A DNA stretch of 64,000 nt, taken from assembly GCA_023231475.1 (NCBI GenBank), contig JALJEE010000027.1, positions 1 to 64,000 of the forward strand. The letters are read 5' to 3'. The translations under genes and the position numbers were made by a program. This DNA comes from Seison nebaliae. Lineage: Eukaryota > Rotifera > Pararotatoria > Seisonacea > Seisonidae. Of this stretch, positions 24,721 to 36,181 are shown in pieces. A model generated the notes under the pieces. That model saw only the letters and a program-made list of their open reading frames with translations. It was not told the DNA's origin and did not search any database. Within the stretch, counting starts at the first letter, position 1. The number at the start of each line of letters is the position of its first letter.

Positions 24721-25116
24721 ATGAAGACTCATCAAATTATTTGGATATTTATAACTGTCATCGGATTTTTATTCATTCAGATAACGGCAATGTCAATTGG
24801 GAATTTGGATGAATCAATACAAATAAGGAATCGAAGACAAAGTAGTTTATCTGTAGATCTCAAATCGTCGAAAGACCGTCATGGAAAAACAGAAAGTTTT
24901 GGAGTTTCATGGAATAAAAATAACTGGGATGTAGGCGGAAGACATACTCAATTTAAAGGATATGATGGCTATAAAAATAAAAAGTCTGAAGCAAATATCT
25001 CCTTCTCAAATAATAACGGTGTAAAATATTTCGGGGGTGGACATCATCAACGAGATAATATGGGCAATAAAGGTTGGGGTGTACATGGAGGAATGAAAAT
25101 ACATTTCAGAAAATAA
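24721..25116 (+). CDS. secreted cationic Gly/Asn/His-rich peptide, antimicrobial candidate
   Basis: 131 residues, single exon. The start at 24721 begins a good signal peptide (MKTHQIIWIFITVIGFLFIQ, then ITAMS). An upstream ATG at 24679 would bury it and sits too near the TATA-like motif. A short pro-segment ends in RNRR, a furin-type site. The remaining roughly 90 residues are basic, almost free of cysteine, and alternate aromatic, Gly and polar residues: SFGVSWNKNNWDVGGRHTQF, VKYFGGGHHQRD, GWGVHGGMKIHF. Signal, pro-segment and Gly-rich beta-type mature chain is the plan of attacins and gloverins, but identity is too low to name the family. A cuticle or matrix peptide is the alternative. Confidence 0.7.
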   Translation: MKTHQIIWIFITVIGFLFIQITAMSIGNLDESIQIRNRRQSSLSVDLKSSKDRHGKTESFGVSWNKNNWDVGGRHTQFKGYDGYKNKKSEANISFSNNNGVKYFGGGHHQRDNMGNKGWGVHGGMKIHFRK

Positions 25117-25489
25117 TTCTATTCAAATAAATTTTTTCAAAAATATTTTTGATATTTTCGTCCAATTCATCTGGTTATCCTATCGAACATTTATTTGGAT
25201 TTTTAAATTTAATTTAATTCAAATTAAACCAGTTTTTATTCAATTTTAAAATTCTTATGATTCATCTTCTTTTTCCAATTCTCTCCACTGCCAGTGTATT
25301 TGGAAATTCAATCGAAGTTGCAAAAGTTCATTTTAAAAGTATAGGCCAAAATTTTTAAGAGAATTCCAAAAACAAATTTTTAGTTCACTTTGAACTTGTT
25401 CTTTTATGAAGTTGTATAAATAGTTACTATGGCATTGAGCTAATGATATTATGAGAGAATAGTGATAGTAATTTAAAGTTTCCTGAAAA

Positions 25490-27056
25490 ATGACAGAAGA
25501 AGAGAAAGAAAGAATAAGCACGGACCATGAGAAAATTGAAAATGGGGATATATCAAAACCCCAAGAAGAAAAAGCTACAGAAAAGGTAGATGAGACGAAA
25601 CCGAAAGAAAATAAAGAAATAGAAAAAAAAGATGGCAAAGTGGACGAACCGAATCCAGATGATGGTTCTTTTTTAACTTGATTTATATCTTCAACCACTT
25701 ATTATCTAGCTTTCCGTGATCCTAATCCAGGACCGTTAAATATATTTCATTTTTTTAAACACACTTTTCTATTTCATCCGATAGAGATCGATTGTTGTGG
25801 GATATTGCTCATGATCTAATAAATCTTCGAAAAGAGAAGCAGAAGAATATTGATGAACTCTCCAATGAATATACCACATTAGTTTTGGGCAGTCAACGAG
25901 CATTAAAAACAACTATCATCTATGAATTTTTGGGAAAGGCTTTAGACAAAAGAACCTCAACAACTGGCTTAGACTATAATTTCGGAAGGAAATTCATCGA
26001 CAAAACGATGAAAAGAATTGTCGGTCATGTTTGGGAATTGGGAGACGGAACAGATTTATTGAGTTTGGTGAAAGTAGTGTTAAATGAGAGAACTGCAGTT
26101 CATTCATCTGTAATTCTCGTGATTGACTTAGGTGTTCCTGAAGAGATTTGGCACACTGCAACTGAATGTATTGCAGCAGTGAAACCGACGGTCAATACGA
26201 TAATTGGAAAAATATTAAAAAAGAAAACACCAGAAGCATTAGAGATTATAGCGAACGTCAAACATCGAAATGCTAAAAATAAAGTTTATCGTCTTAAGAA
26301 GAAGATATTTTTATTTATTTTTGTTTTTTTAGGATATGAAAAATAGTCTTTATGTTCCATTCGCCATTATCGCAACAAACTATTCCAAGTTTCAAGTGGG
26401 ATAACTTTCTGAAATTTCACAAAATAATTTTTCATTTAAATTTTAGGGGTTAGATCCCGAGAATCAGAAAGTGATATGTCAAGCATTGCGTTATTTAACA
26501 TTTGCCAATGGAGGATATTTGATCGTTTCCATTAGATTTTTTCAAATTTATTTCATAATTCTTTTTCGATGGTTTTGAAAGACATATGATGATAAAACAA
26601 AATCGAATATAAATATGATGCTCAATTCTTTCGTTTTCAAAGAACAACATCAGTTAGTCTTAATATAAAAAACAACAATTAAAATTTAATTATTCTAATA
26701 AGTAAAATAAAACATCCCAATCGAACTTATACGTCTCCATTATCGATCGGTCCTGGAAGTGACGACTTATCTGATATAAAAGGTTCTTCTTTTAAACTTC
26801 TTTTAAACATATTTCAAGTTGAATGATTCTTTAAGATACATCTTTGATCGAGAATAAGAATAATGAATGGAATGGAAAAATGAAGGAATTATATCCAAAG
26901 AGGAAAGCGAGAAGGAAATTGAATCAACGAACGAAAGAAGAGAAAGAGGAAATCGCGAAAAATTTCCATGAACCAGATATTGATGCGGCGAAAGACAAAA
27001 ATGAATTTATTCTGAAACATTATCGAAAGAATTATTTAGAGAAACAGAAATCTTAA
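25490..27056 (+). CDS. DYNC2LI1: cytoplasmic dynein 2 light intermediate chain 1
   Basis: Eight exons (25490-25664, 25710-25734, 25785-26283, 26333-26395, 26447-26524, 26582-26652, 26703-26782, 26836-27056) encode about 403 residues. Matches to the family: LLWDIAHDL, the Ras-like G domain with TTIIYEFLG, GLDYNFGRK, WELGDGTDLL, VILVIDLGVPEEIW, and later FAIIATNYSKF and DPENQKVICQALRYL. The P-loop reads LGSQRALKTT, where the family has GSKNGGKTT, so the glycine before Lys is replaced. The protein stabilises the dynein-2 motor for retrograde intraflagellar transport in cilia. A charged 60-residue N-terminal extension (Glu/Lys-rich) is unusual. Donor of intron 4 is GTGGGA if FQ is kept; a GTTTCA donor 7 bp upstream is possible. 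Confidence 0.9.
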
Positions 27057-27315
27057 GAAGTTCATTCACCCAACCAAACACTTTTCGGCTTTTTAAAAAA
27101 TAAATAAAATATTTTATTTAAATAAAAATAAAAGTTAATCATTAGATTCATTAAATACTTTACATGTTGTTGCCACTTGATAGGAGGGGCAACCGTTTGA
27201 ACTGTGTTGAGGACCGGCCAATAAAAAATGCAAATGAAAATTTAGAAAAAATGAAAGGATTAATTGTGTGACTGTACTAATAAGTTATTATGGTTGGATG
27301 AATATTTGAGAATTG

Positions 27316-29685
27316 TCAAACATAAACTTTAATTTTATAATATTGTGTTATTAAATTATTTATGGTATGGAGTAAAGAAGAAATAGTAGGACGTCTATTA
27401 GGACACGAACGCCACGTCGTTTCAATGATGTTCTTATATTCATTTTCCGCATTGATATACCACCATTTAGCTCTAATTGACGACTGGAATTGGTGATTGG
27501 AATGAAAGAAATGAAGTTCATTAATTTCTTCGTTTAACGTCATTAATAAATGATTTTGAGATGAGATACATTTACCCATTTCGAAATGAGATAAACTACG
27601 ATAATTCACTTTTTTCTTATTGAAAAAATTACTGATTAATTTTCTTGTGGGTAAAACTGAATTGCGTCGAATATCTGTGGGATCTGGTACGTCGAATTGC
27701 TGATTGACATTGAATGAATTATTAACGAAAATATTGTTATCACGATAATGTTGTTGACGTTGTGCTGCTGTCAAAGATAAATTATTTTCAAAAATTTTAT
27801 TTTTTATAATTTTCGATTCTTCCGATGGTTTCTCCTCATCAATCGTCTTATTCTGAGGATTAGTAAGAGTTTCATGGAAATGGAAATCTTCAATCTCATC
27901 AGCATTATATAGAGTTACACTGGAATATTGATAATTTTTTCTAGTGGTGAAAGATGGTGGCCAATTTGGTGGGAAAGCCGGCCGATATTCTTCCGCGACA
28001 ACCTTAAAAACCGTTACATGTGGATTCTCACCGATGAATGGTAAATCTCGTGTTAACATATGCCAAAATGTCATTCCACACGAATAGATGTCAGCAGCTG
28101 GTGTTGGAGGTTTTCCCCTTAATAGTTCGGGTGCTCGATATAAATAAGTTCCGGTAGTAGCTGAAGTTGATCGATTAGGAACGATAGGAAGAACAACGCC
28201 TTTATTTCTTAAGTTTTCTATGACAACCGAACAACCGAAATCAGCCAATTTACATCGACCCATTCCTGGAATAAGATTGGATGTAACGATAATATTTGAT
28301 GGTTTTATATCTAAATGAAGAATTCTCATTTGTTCGTTTGAATGGAGGAAATTTAATCCGTTCAAAATATCAACTGTCCATCTCAGACGTGTAATACAAT
28401 CAATCGTTGGCATTAGAATGAAATCGTTCAATAATGTCAAAAGAGAATGTTCGCCCGCTAATTCACAAATCATAATGTAACTTCTCGATAAATCGAATTG
28501 ATCTAATAACGACCAGAATTTCGGTGTTTTACATTCATTTTTCCATAAATATGATTCCGGTGTGGAGAATCTTCCGTTATAAGATAAAGACGATCGATAT
28601 TGTGATGAGTTGAATGATGATCGATTATCATTCGTTAAATCGGACATAAAATCACTAATATAATTACTATCTCTTTTCGTACTGATCGAGGAATCGCATA
28701 ACGGCGAATTTACCGTATCTGGTGAATTGAGACGACTCGTATTTGATATGATTGTTGTTGTTGATGATTTTGGTCGTCGAGAACGATTAGTTGTCGTACT
28801 CATTGGATTCCGATAAGATACTGGAGATAAATGATTAATTAGGGGATGGATAAGATGCATCGTTCGAACGACATTCTGATGTAATAATCCTACGACATGT
28901 TGTTCATTTAAGATACTTTGTTGCAATGCATTCCTACTCAATTTCATGGTGGAATGTAATTGTTTAATTGCAATTCGAACTTTCAATTTCTTCTTCCTAA
29001 ACAATCGATAACCATTTTCCAACTGATTCGTATTGAATAAAGATTTACTTCGTCGTCTTTTATAATTTGTTTGGAAATTGTTCGATTGGAAATGTTTCCG
29101 ATTCATCTCATATTCTGACATCAGATAACATTCTAATAAGAATTTCAATTCTTTCATTAAACATTCCTCGTAATTTCGAAGATAATAACTGGAGAAGAGA
29201 ACAGATAAATCGATAATCCAAGCCGCTTCATAAACATTTCCAAATGCGCCTTGACCGATTTTGCGATAAATTTGAATTGTCGTATCGAACGGAAATAATG
29301 ATAACATTTCATTCTCACAACGATTTTTCAAATTGAGAATTAATTGAAATATTCTTCCCGTTCGACTACAATTCCCATCAATAATTACATAATTATTCAT
29401 TGATGAATTATTCCAAAATATATCTATCGCTTCATATTTCCCCGAATGATCATTCTCTTCGATTAACGAATAATTATTCTCCTCGTCATTGGCACTAGTG
29501 GGAGACATGGCATTCGAATTGATATTCGCCTCAGCTAAACAGATTATACTGGCGTTGGACTCTTGTTGTACTCGGGAGAGATTGCCATTAATATTCTTCT
29601 TCTTACGCAATTCATTCAAAAGTGATTTCAATTTCAACACAGTTACACTCAATCTGCTACTTTCGCTTCCGATGTTGGACTCCAT
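27316..29685 (-). CDS. MOS: Mos-like serine/threonine protein kinase
   Basis: Single exon, 789 residues, against about 350 in vertebrate Mos. Kinase landmarks: glycine loop IGQGAFGNVYEAAW (about 140), VAIK equivalent VRIAIKQL, catalytic HLDIKPSNIIV (about 455; HLD instead of HRD as in Mos), ADFGCS (about 480), GTYLYRAPELLRGKPPTPAADIYS with Thr-Gly-Thr-Tyr activation segment. DFGCS plus the HLD and the tail of the activation segment are Mos signatures. Low-complexity Ser/Thr/Asn insertions enlarge the small lobe (about 180-340) and the C-lobe (about 590-720). Mos activates the MAPK cascade in oocytes and holds metaphase II arrest. I start at ATG 29685 (MESNIGSES). Catalytic residues are all present. 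Confidence 0.85.
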   Translation of the reverse strand: MESNIGSESSRLSVTVLKLKSLLNELRKKKNINGNLSRVQQESNASIICLAEANINSNAMSPTSANDEENNYSLIEENDHSGKYEAIDIFWNNSSMNNYVIIDGNCSRTGRIFQLILNLKNRCENEMLSLFPFDTTIQIYRKIGQGAFGNVYEAAWIIDLSVLFSSYYLRNYEECLMKELKFLLECYLMSEYEMNRKHFQSNNFQTNYKRRRSKSLFNTNQLENGYRLFRKKKLKVRIAIKQLHSTMKLSRNALQQSILNEQHVVGLLHQNVVRTMHLIHPLINHLSPVSYRNPMSTTTNRSRRPKSSTTTIISNTSRLNSPDTVNSPLCDSSISTKRDSNYISDFMSDLTNDNRSSFNSSQYRSSLSYNGRFSTPESYLWKNECKTPKFWSLLDQFDLSRSYIMICELAGEHSLLTLLNDFILMPTIDCITRLRWTVDILNGLNFLHSNEQMRILHLDIKPSNIIVTSNLIPGMGRCKLADFGCSVVIENLRNKGVVLPIVPNRSTSATTGTYLYRAPELLRGKPPTPAADIYSCGMTFWHMLTRDLPFIGENPHVTVFKVVAEEYRPAFPPNWPPSFTTRKNYQYSSVTLYNADEIEDFHFHETLTNPQNKTIDEEKPSEESKIIKNKIFENNLSLTAAQRQQHYRDNNIFVNNSFNVNQQFDVPDPTDIRRNSVLPTRKLISNFFNKKKVNYRSLSHFEMGKCISSQNHLLMTLNEEINELHFFHSNHQFQSSIRAKWWYINAENEYKNIIETTWRSCPNRRPTISSLLHTINNLITQYYKIKVYV

Positions 29686-30870
29686 AACCTCTACACCAAA
29701 ACCTGTCACCGCAAATTACTTTTTTCTCAACTCGTCTTCGGCGACAACTTGAATTAATATTTCGAATTATTCAAACCAGCCAAATTGAAAAAAATATGCT
29801 GAATTTTTTGCTTTGGTCTATTATGAAAATTTTGAATACTCTCTACTCTCAGGAATGTGAAGTAAGAGAATGTTGTATGAGTATGAAACAGTTTTCTCAA
29901 ACTTTATGTCGAGTCATTCAGTCTGCAGATAATAATGATGATGACCGATTATTCTTTTAAGAAGCTTCCTCTGACGCTCGATTTCATGAAATAATTTCAT
30001 TATTCTATAGAAACAAAATGGACATCATAATACAGAACAGAAAAAAATTTCATGAATCTAAAAAAAAATATTTTCCAACAGATGTTACACTGTCTCTCTC
30101 TCTCTCTCTCTTTTTTTTGTTTTCTGTTTATTTTAGAATCTTTCATTTCTTTACTTTTTAAGTATAACCATCTGCGTCCAGAAGACTAATTGAATAAAAA
30201 AAAATGTTCCCAATATTAAATTGTATAAAGTGACACATAGAAGATTGTGCATAAATGACAGCCTATGTCAATCTATATCGGTTTGTCATTAATAAAGAAA
30301 CTTATCACTAAACTCCGAAGAGAGTTGATTAATAATATTCTCTTATGGTTAAAATAAAATTTGGAGGGTCGCTCTTACCTCATTGTAAAATTTTTACCTG
30401 CCCCTCTCTAATTACCAGAACAATTCAAGAAATTATTATTAATTATTAAATTAATTTTGATTCCAATTCTGTTCCCCTCATCAATTGCTCACCAGTCAAC
30501 TTCGTCCAATAATATTTTGTGGTAAGATTTTAAATTTGATTTTAATCAAGTTGAATCATTCGACTTTTTTCGACAGTTTTAAACATTAATAGAAATCTAA
30601 ATTTAACTTACAATTGTTAGGAATCTTAATTTTTCAAAAAAGTAGAATTTATCCAATTAAAGTTTAATTTAAAATAATTTGAATTATTTAAATTGATGCC
30701 AAATAAAGAATTGACGTTTAATCCAATAAAAATGACGTATAAGATAAACAACAAAAATTTTTGAATAAGGATGACGTGTTATAAACTCAACGGAAAAAAA
30801 TGGATGAATCATTAAAATTTCTAATGTCACGTACATTGATTTGATGATTGATCTTTCAGAACATTTAAAA
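29686..30870. other. intergenic region between divergent genes
   Basis: Separates the 5' ends of the Mos-like kinase (-) and the IgSF gene (+). Contains a CT dinucleotide run and AT-rich DNA; no gene is recognised. Confidence 0.5.
30092..30111. repeat. (CT)n microsatellite followed by poly-T
   Basis: About nine to ten CT units followed by eight T. A simple pyrimidine tract in intergenic DNA. Confidence 0.85.
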
Positions 30871-33800
30871 ATGAATTCGTTCTTAATTTTACTGTTATAT
30901 TTGTTCTTAATCAATATTTCTGAGGTTAGCACAATTAAGGAAGAAACTTTCTTCAAGAAATGCTCCTAATTTTTATGTGTGTTAAATCGATAGGGCGTAA
31001 AGGTTAAAAAAATGACGATGGTTTATGCTCAAAACGTACTCTTAGCATCACGTGGCTTATGTAAGTGGGAGAGAGCGTATGACAACCGGAATCCACGATT
31101 CGTAGATATCGCCAAACATGGTCTGACGATAGATGGCGAATTAAATCGGAGATTGTCAAGTGTGGAACCGTTGCAGATTCCCAAATTTTTAATAGGACCA
31201 GGTTAGTTTGCCGATCATTCCCCATTTGTAAAACATATCGCCAGAGGGAATAACCATCTACAATGTTGTTCTTAGAGATGCCGCACTCTATAAATGTACG
31301 TATTACGATGGTAGATCACAAATATATGATGCTGATGTTCTAGGTTTGAATATGATTTGAATGCTTCAAACTTATTCCACATATCCCAGATACAAAGTTG
31401 AATTTTGGATACGTTTATGGTAAACTCTTCTACAAAATAAATAACAAAGAAGTGTCGTTACGCGAATGGCATAAACAAAAGCATGAGGAGCATCACCACG
31501 AAGGATATTTAATAGTTGATCCACCAAAATATTTGGGACCAATTTCGGTGACTCTCTACGATCATAAAGATGTAAAGCTTGCGTGTGATGGTGTACGATC
31601 AGAAGCACATTTAGTATATTATTGGTTGAATGCGAATAATCCGTTAAATTTCAATAGCAATATAAGATGGGTTAGTCATCCGTTGAACATTAATTAATAG
31701 ATCTTATTAGTCGAATGCTCAACTTGATCTCTATTTTGCCATCTCGCCAATAGTCGGCTCGATGATTTTGGGGAAAACGAAAACTCCATACTTCTCTCCA
31801 TTTCGAGCGGCATATACGAAGAATCCTCATTTTCACTATCGGCTAACTGCACGTAGATGGCTGTCTTTAGTACAAAGATATCAATGTCCAGCTAACGTAC
31901 CAAGAGCAGTACAGAAACACTATTTCGATAATCTTAATGAATTACTGGTTAGATATTTAGTAAACATTTACTTTCCAAAGAATATTTGTCAAAGTAAATC
32001 AAAATTCCTTACTCAATAATAATTCGATCAGAATTTCCTTCATTTAATCTAAATATTTAATTTTAGAACTTATTTATGTGGACTATTCAGTAATTTAGTT
32101 TAATTTCTTTCTTTTTAATACAGTTTAAATCGTTCCAACAACAAAATCCGAAACTAAGTCCGAAACAGAATTATTTCCACGATATACCCTCCACTAATGC
32201 TGCGATGAGTGGAACTTATCTTTGTATGACTCTGCCTATTGATGATCATCATCATCACGCCACACACGATACACCAACAAGATATGAGAAGAGTGCATAT
32301 ATAGCTGAAATAGAAATATTTTTCGGGAGGCCCTTCATGAAAAAGAAATCATTGAGACCTCCGATTTTAAAAAATTTGGAAACAATGAAAAAGAAATCGA
32401 CAGACTTAAACGTCACGAAAGATTTAGGTACGGATTATGACGACGGCAGAGTATCGAGAACATGTAACTATTTTCGTTCGATGGCATATAAGTTGTTTGA
32501 CTCTCAATTCCTTCCATATCTTTTCGATACAGATGAGAAAGATATAATAGGTATGTTAGTGAATGAAAAAAGGATGAATTCTTATTATGAAACAAATGAT
32601 TTGAGACCAGGAATAAGAAATTTATTAGTTCGAGCTGATTTCAATAGATCAAAAGTAATTTGTACTAATCATTGGTATACGCGAGCACAATTTTCTCATT
32701 TTTGTGGTATGTTTACGGATGCGGGAATTCCTCGTCCGAAATACGACAACAAATGGATTAATGTGAAGAGGCGGTTGATGTATAAAAGATTATTTTTTGC
32801 GCCTGACCCCAAAGCAGGTGAAACGACTTATCCCAGTTATCTTGGCGAAGGTGTGCAAGTACCAGTGGTAGAACATGATAGTCTTAAAGAACCGGCGGTC
32901 AAACGAATCGAATGTCGAGAGAAGATTGATATGGCATTTTATCCATGTTTCCTCTACATATTTCAACCACGAAATCGATATAGTTAGACTGTTTATGAAT
33001 AATCAATTATTAATCAATCATTTCTAGTGACTCGTTTAAAGAGTGGATTACGTAAATTTCAAATACCGATAAAGAAATATAAAGATAACATCTATGTATT
33101 GGATTCGAAGTATATCAGGAATGTCAGAACGATGTACATACCACGACATCGAACTATTTTCGAGATGTCGTTCCTAACACCAGATACTTACAATGTTTAT
33201 CATCCAATAAGTTTACATGTTCCAATTGGAAGGTTCATCGAGTTGAATTGTAAACATTTCATGTGTACACGAAGAACGAAAGTCTCATTCTCTTCTACAC
33301 AAATTCCAAACCAATAATCATTTCTTCACAGTTCCTTCATCCAGGTTTATATTGTAAATACCTATGGCGTTTAAATGGGAAAATTTTGGAAACGCAAATC
33401 GATCATATAGTCATCAATCATGCACTACCTAAACATAGTGGTACTTATACATGTACAGTAAATCCCAGACTAAAAAGTAGGAAAACACAAGTACTTAAAT
33501 TGAAGGTTGTGGATTTGATCCCACCAATTTTCACAATGTGCCCACACAACCTCATTTTCTGCTATGCCAATCGATCTGATCGTTACTTTCATGAGAGTGT
33601 CGAAATAAAGTTACCAAATCCAAGAGCGATCGATAATGTTGATCATCGGAACGTGAAGATTACGTGTAATAAATTAGGTATTCTTCGATTCTATCAAGGT
33701 CGATTTATAGTTTCATGCAATGCAACTGATAAATCAGGCAATGTAGCAACTTGTACTTATTATATTGTCGGTTCGACTTTTCTTAATATTATCTTTTCCT

Positions 33801-34091
33801 TCAATTCTCAATTTAGTGTGTTCTCTAGTTCAAGCGAAAGCCATCGATCCTTTCTTCCAATTGACACGAACACTTACTGTCGCTGCCACTTATCTTTTCG
33901 CTGCAATCATGTTAATCATGTCATATTGTATCGCTCTCATCGATTTTACGAAACGTTAATAATTTTTATTTTTTTTTATAAAAAAATATAATTTATTTTT
34001 TTAAGATCGACCCAAAAAAATGAATCCGAATCTGTTGAAAAAATTCGTTCGTTTAGAACATCTATCGAGAATGGACGAAGAAAAACGATAA
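30871..34091 (+). CDS. single-pass immunoglobulin-superfamily membrane protein with HYR-like module
   Basis: Ten exons (30871-30924, 30994-31201, 31245-31343, 31390-31670, 31711-31947, 32124-32982, 33028-33281, 33332-33770, 33817-33954, 34006-34091) give about 884 residues; eight of nine donors are GTT, one is GTC (33282). Introns are mostly 40-70 bp, with one of 176. The signal peptide is MNSFLILLLYLFLINISE. Three Ig-like units are marked by DAALYKC (second half of unit 1), VKLACDG...MSGTYLCM (unit 2) and IELNC...YLWRLNG...HSGTYTC (unit 3). A roughly 85-residue module with CPHNL, NPRAIDNVD, ITC and VSCNATDKSGNVATC resembles HYR domains. A TM helix (TLTVAATYLFAAIMLIMSY) and a short basic tail follow. 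Between units 2 and 3 is a 250-residue region I do not recognise. Likely a cell-surface adhesion or receptor protein; ligand unknown. Confidence 0.82.
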
Positions 34092-34147
34092 CAATTGAAA
34101 TTTACATTTTCCTCTATTTTCTTCTAATTTTATTTAATTCCATTAAT

Positions 34148-35887
34148 TTATATTGATTTCTTTCTAATAAAATGATTTCGTAATATTCTCTCATGCATCT
34201 CCCATACTTGAACTATATTATCTTTCGCCATCGAAATATTTAGGAAAGACATCGGTAACTTCTCTTTTTTCATCTTCAACAAAACTTTACAATTATCAAC
34301 TTTTCTCTTCATTTCCTTATATTTATCAGAATCTAATTCCAATAATTTTATATGAGATTTCTTCGTCCAAAAATCGTACATTTTTTCCATTGCTACATCA
34401 ATTGAATATCGCCAATCAACACTCGTCACCGGTCCCGTATTTCCACCATGAGCGAAAATGAGATTTGGAATATCTTTCGTTTGGAATGATTTTTTCACGA
34501 TTAATTCTCTCGTTGACAATTTCACATCTTCGATACTCTTCTGATATTGTTCATAACTATTATCGTCAGCTATTGATGATTTGACGGATGTTTTGAAATA
34601 ATTTTTCATTTTTTCATCAATTTTATTCTCACAATTATTTATATCCCAGACATAAGTTCGACGATTGGATGATGATTGTGAAAGAATATTGTAGAGTGTT
34701 GGATGCCAATTTAATTGTAATGTTTTCATATCTTCCATTTCATCATCATCCGTCGATGTTGATGGTAATTTAACGAAAGTTTCATTAAGTTTTCTCATAT
34801 CATAAATTCGAGAGGATGAACCACCAACAGCGAATAAATGACCAATAACTGGATTGAATTCAATTCGTTGATATTCCTCATTTGTGTGATTGATATGAAT
34901 AATATTCTTTTTTAAACGAATATCATTTATTTGAATATCATTCCTCTCTGTCAGACATGAGAGAAGATATGGATGTGATTTATTCCATGAAATATCTACA
35001 GGTCGATGACGTAAATTCATCGATTGATTTACCGATTTCCTTTCAATATCTAAAAGAGTTAATCCGTTCGTTTCCTCATCACAAATGGAAGCGAAACGAT
35101 TATAAAGAAACGGATTCCATTCCACATTGATAATTTCACCATTAAATCCTTTGAATATATGAATCTTTTCCAATTCTTTTATATCGTTTTCCATCTGATG
35201 ATTTTTTTCTTCTCGACATAATTTCAAAATTTTCCAATTTTCATTCTTTTCTTTCTCCTCCAATTCTCGTTCTTCCTTCTCTTTATATTCTCCGTAGCCC
35301 AATAAATCGTTTACTCGAAAAATTCCGAGACGACCTTCTTTCGTTCCCGTCACGACGGTTATAGATTTATCGAATAAATGATTCATATCAACATTCGATT
35401 GGAAAATGGAACATTTCGCACATGACAACGATCCATCGTCATGATAATATCTGGCAACTATTCTTATTCGATTTTTCAACGATCGATATTCACCAAATCC
35501 ATTTCCATTACTTGGAATATATTTGAGATATTCTTCGTTGTATGCCGATTCTTTTTTTTCCAAATTATCCACATTCTCATTAAACAAAGTATATGAATCG
35601 GGAATTAATGTTGATCCAATCATCAATAATGATGGTTCGTCAATCGGTTGAGTTCCCATCATAAACAATTGTAATTCATTCCTCCCATTATTCACTTCAT
35701 CATCATTTGAGATACTGTGACATAATTCGCATAAATCTTGAGTTAAATACATGGGGAGGAATTGGACGAATGGTGACGACCACTCAAGAGCAGAAGTGTA
35801 AAATAAATCATAAAGGAAAGACGTATTCTTTTTCCATTTGCGAAACTCCTCTGCAATTCTCTTCGTTTCTATTTTCTCGCTATTCAT
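34148..35887 (-). CDS. divergent RBBP4/RBBP7 (p55/CAF1) family WD40 protein
   Basis: Single exon, 579 residues. The N-terminus FRKWKKNTSFLYDLFYTSAL aligns with the H4-binding helix of RBBP4 ([21 protein letters not shown]). The C-terminus has LIFAHGGNTGPVTSVDW and NIVQVWEM, matching LLFIHGGHT...W and NIMQVWQM. WD-type repeats in between are recognisable (VEWNP, ISWNKSHPYLLS, LNWHPTLYNILS, RTYVWDI). RBBP4 itself is about 425 residues and hardly varies among animals. This protein carries acidic/charged insertions and poor repeat conservation, so it is more likely a fast-evolving paralogue than the main chromatin p55. Alternatively the whole lineage is diverged. It is head-to-head with the CtIP-like gene. 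Confidence 0.8.
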   Translation of the reverse strand: MNSEKIETKRIAEEFRKWKKNTSFLYDLFYTSALEWSSPFVQFLPMYLTQDLCELCHSISNDDEVNNGRNELQLFMMGTQPIDEPSLLMIGSTLIPDSYTLFNENVDNLEKKESAYNEEYLKYIPSNGNGFGEYRSLKNRIRIVARYYHDDGSLSCAKCSIFQSNVDMNHLFDKSITVVTGTKEGRLGIFRVNDLLGYGEYKEKEERELEEKEKNENWKILKLCREEKNHQMENDIKELEKIHIFKGFNGEIINVEWNPFLYNRFASICDEETNGLTLLDIERKSVNQSMNLRHRPVDISWNKSHPYLLSCLTERNDIQINDIRLKKNIIHINHTNEEYQRIEFNPVIGHLFAVGGSSSRIYDMRKLNETFVKLPSTSTDDDEMEDMKTLQLNWHPTLYNILSQSSSNRRTYVWDINNCENKIDEKMKNYFKTSVKSSIADDNSYEQYQKSIEDVKLSTRELIVKKSFQTKDIPNLIFAHGGNTGPVTSVDWRYSIDVAMEKMYDFWTKKSHIKLLELDSDKYKEMKRKVDNCKVLLKMKKEKLPMSFLNISMAKDNIVQVWEMHERILRNHFIRKKSI

Positions 35888-36181
35888 TTCTCTTAAATAA
35901 AAATTAAATTTAAAATGATTATCAAATTTACTTATAATCCAGATGTTTCTTCCTCTTATTTATTCTCCGAATGAGAAAAAGATATTTTAAAATTTAAAAT
36001 AACTTTTATTTTCCTTTTCAGCTTATTTTTCCTAAATTTTATTCTTCCATTCTCTTTCTTTCTCCATTTCTTTGTACATTTATCTTATTAATAAAAATGA
36101 CCAATATTTCAAAAATCTTCTCAACACCATTCTCGATTTATTTACTCTCTTTTAATTTTCTTTTCAACAATTTTTTTAAAA
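35888..36181. promoter_or_regulatory. shared divergent promoter region
   Basis: Only 294 bp separate the start codons of the RBBP4-like gene (-) and the CtIP-like gene (+), so both promoters and 5' UTRs must lie here. No clear TATA or other motif can be named. Confidence 0.45.
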
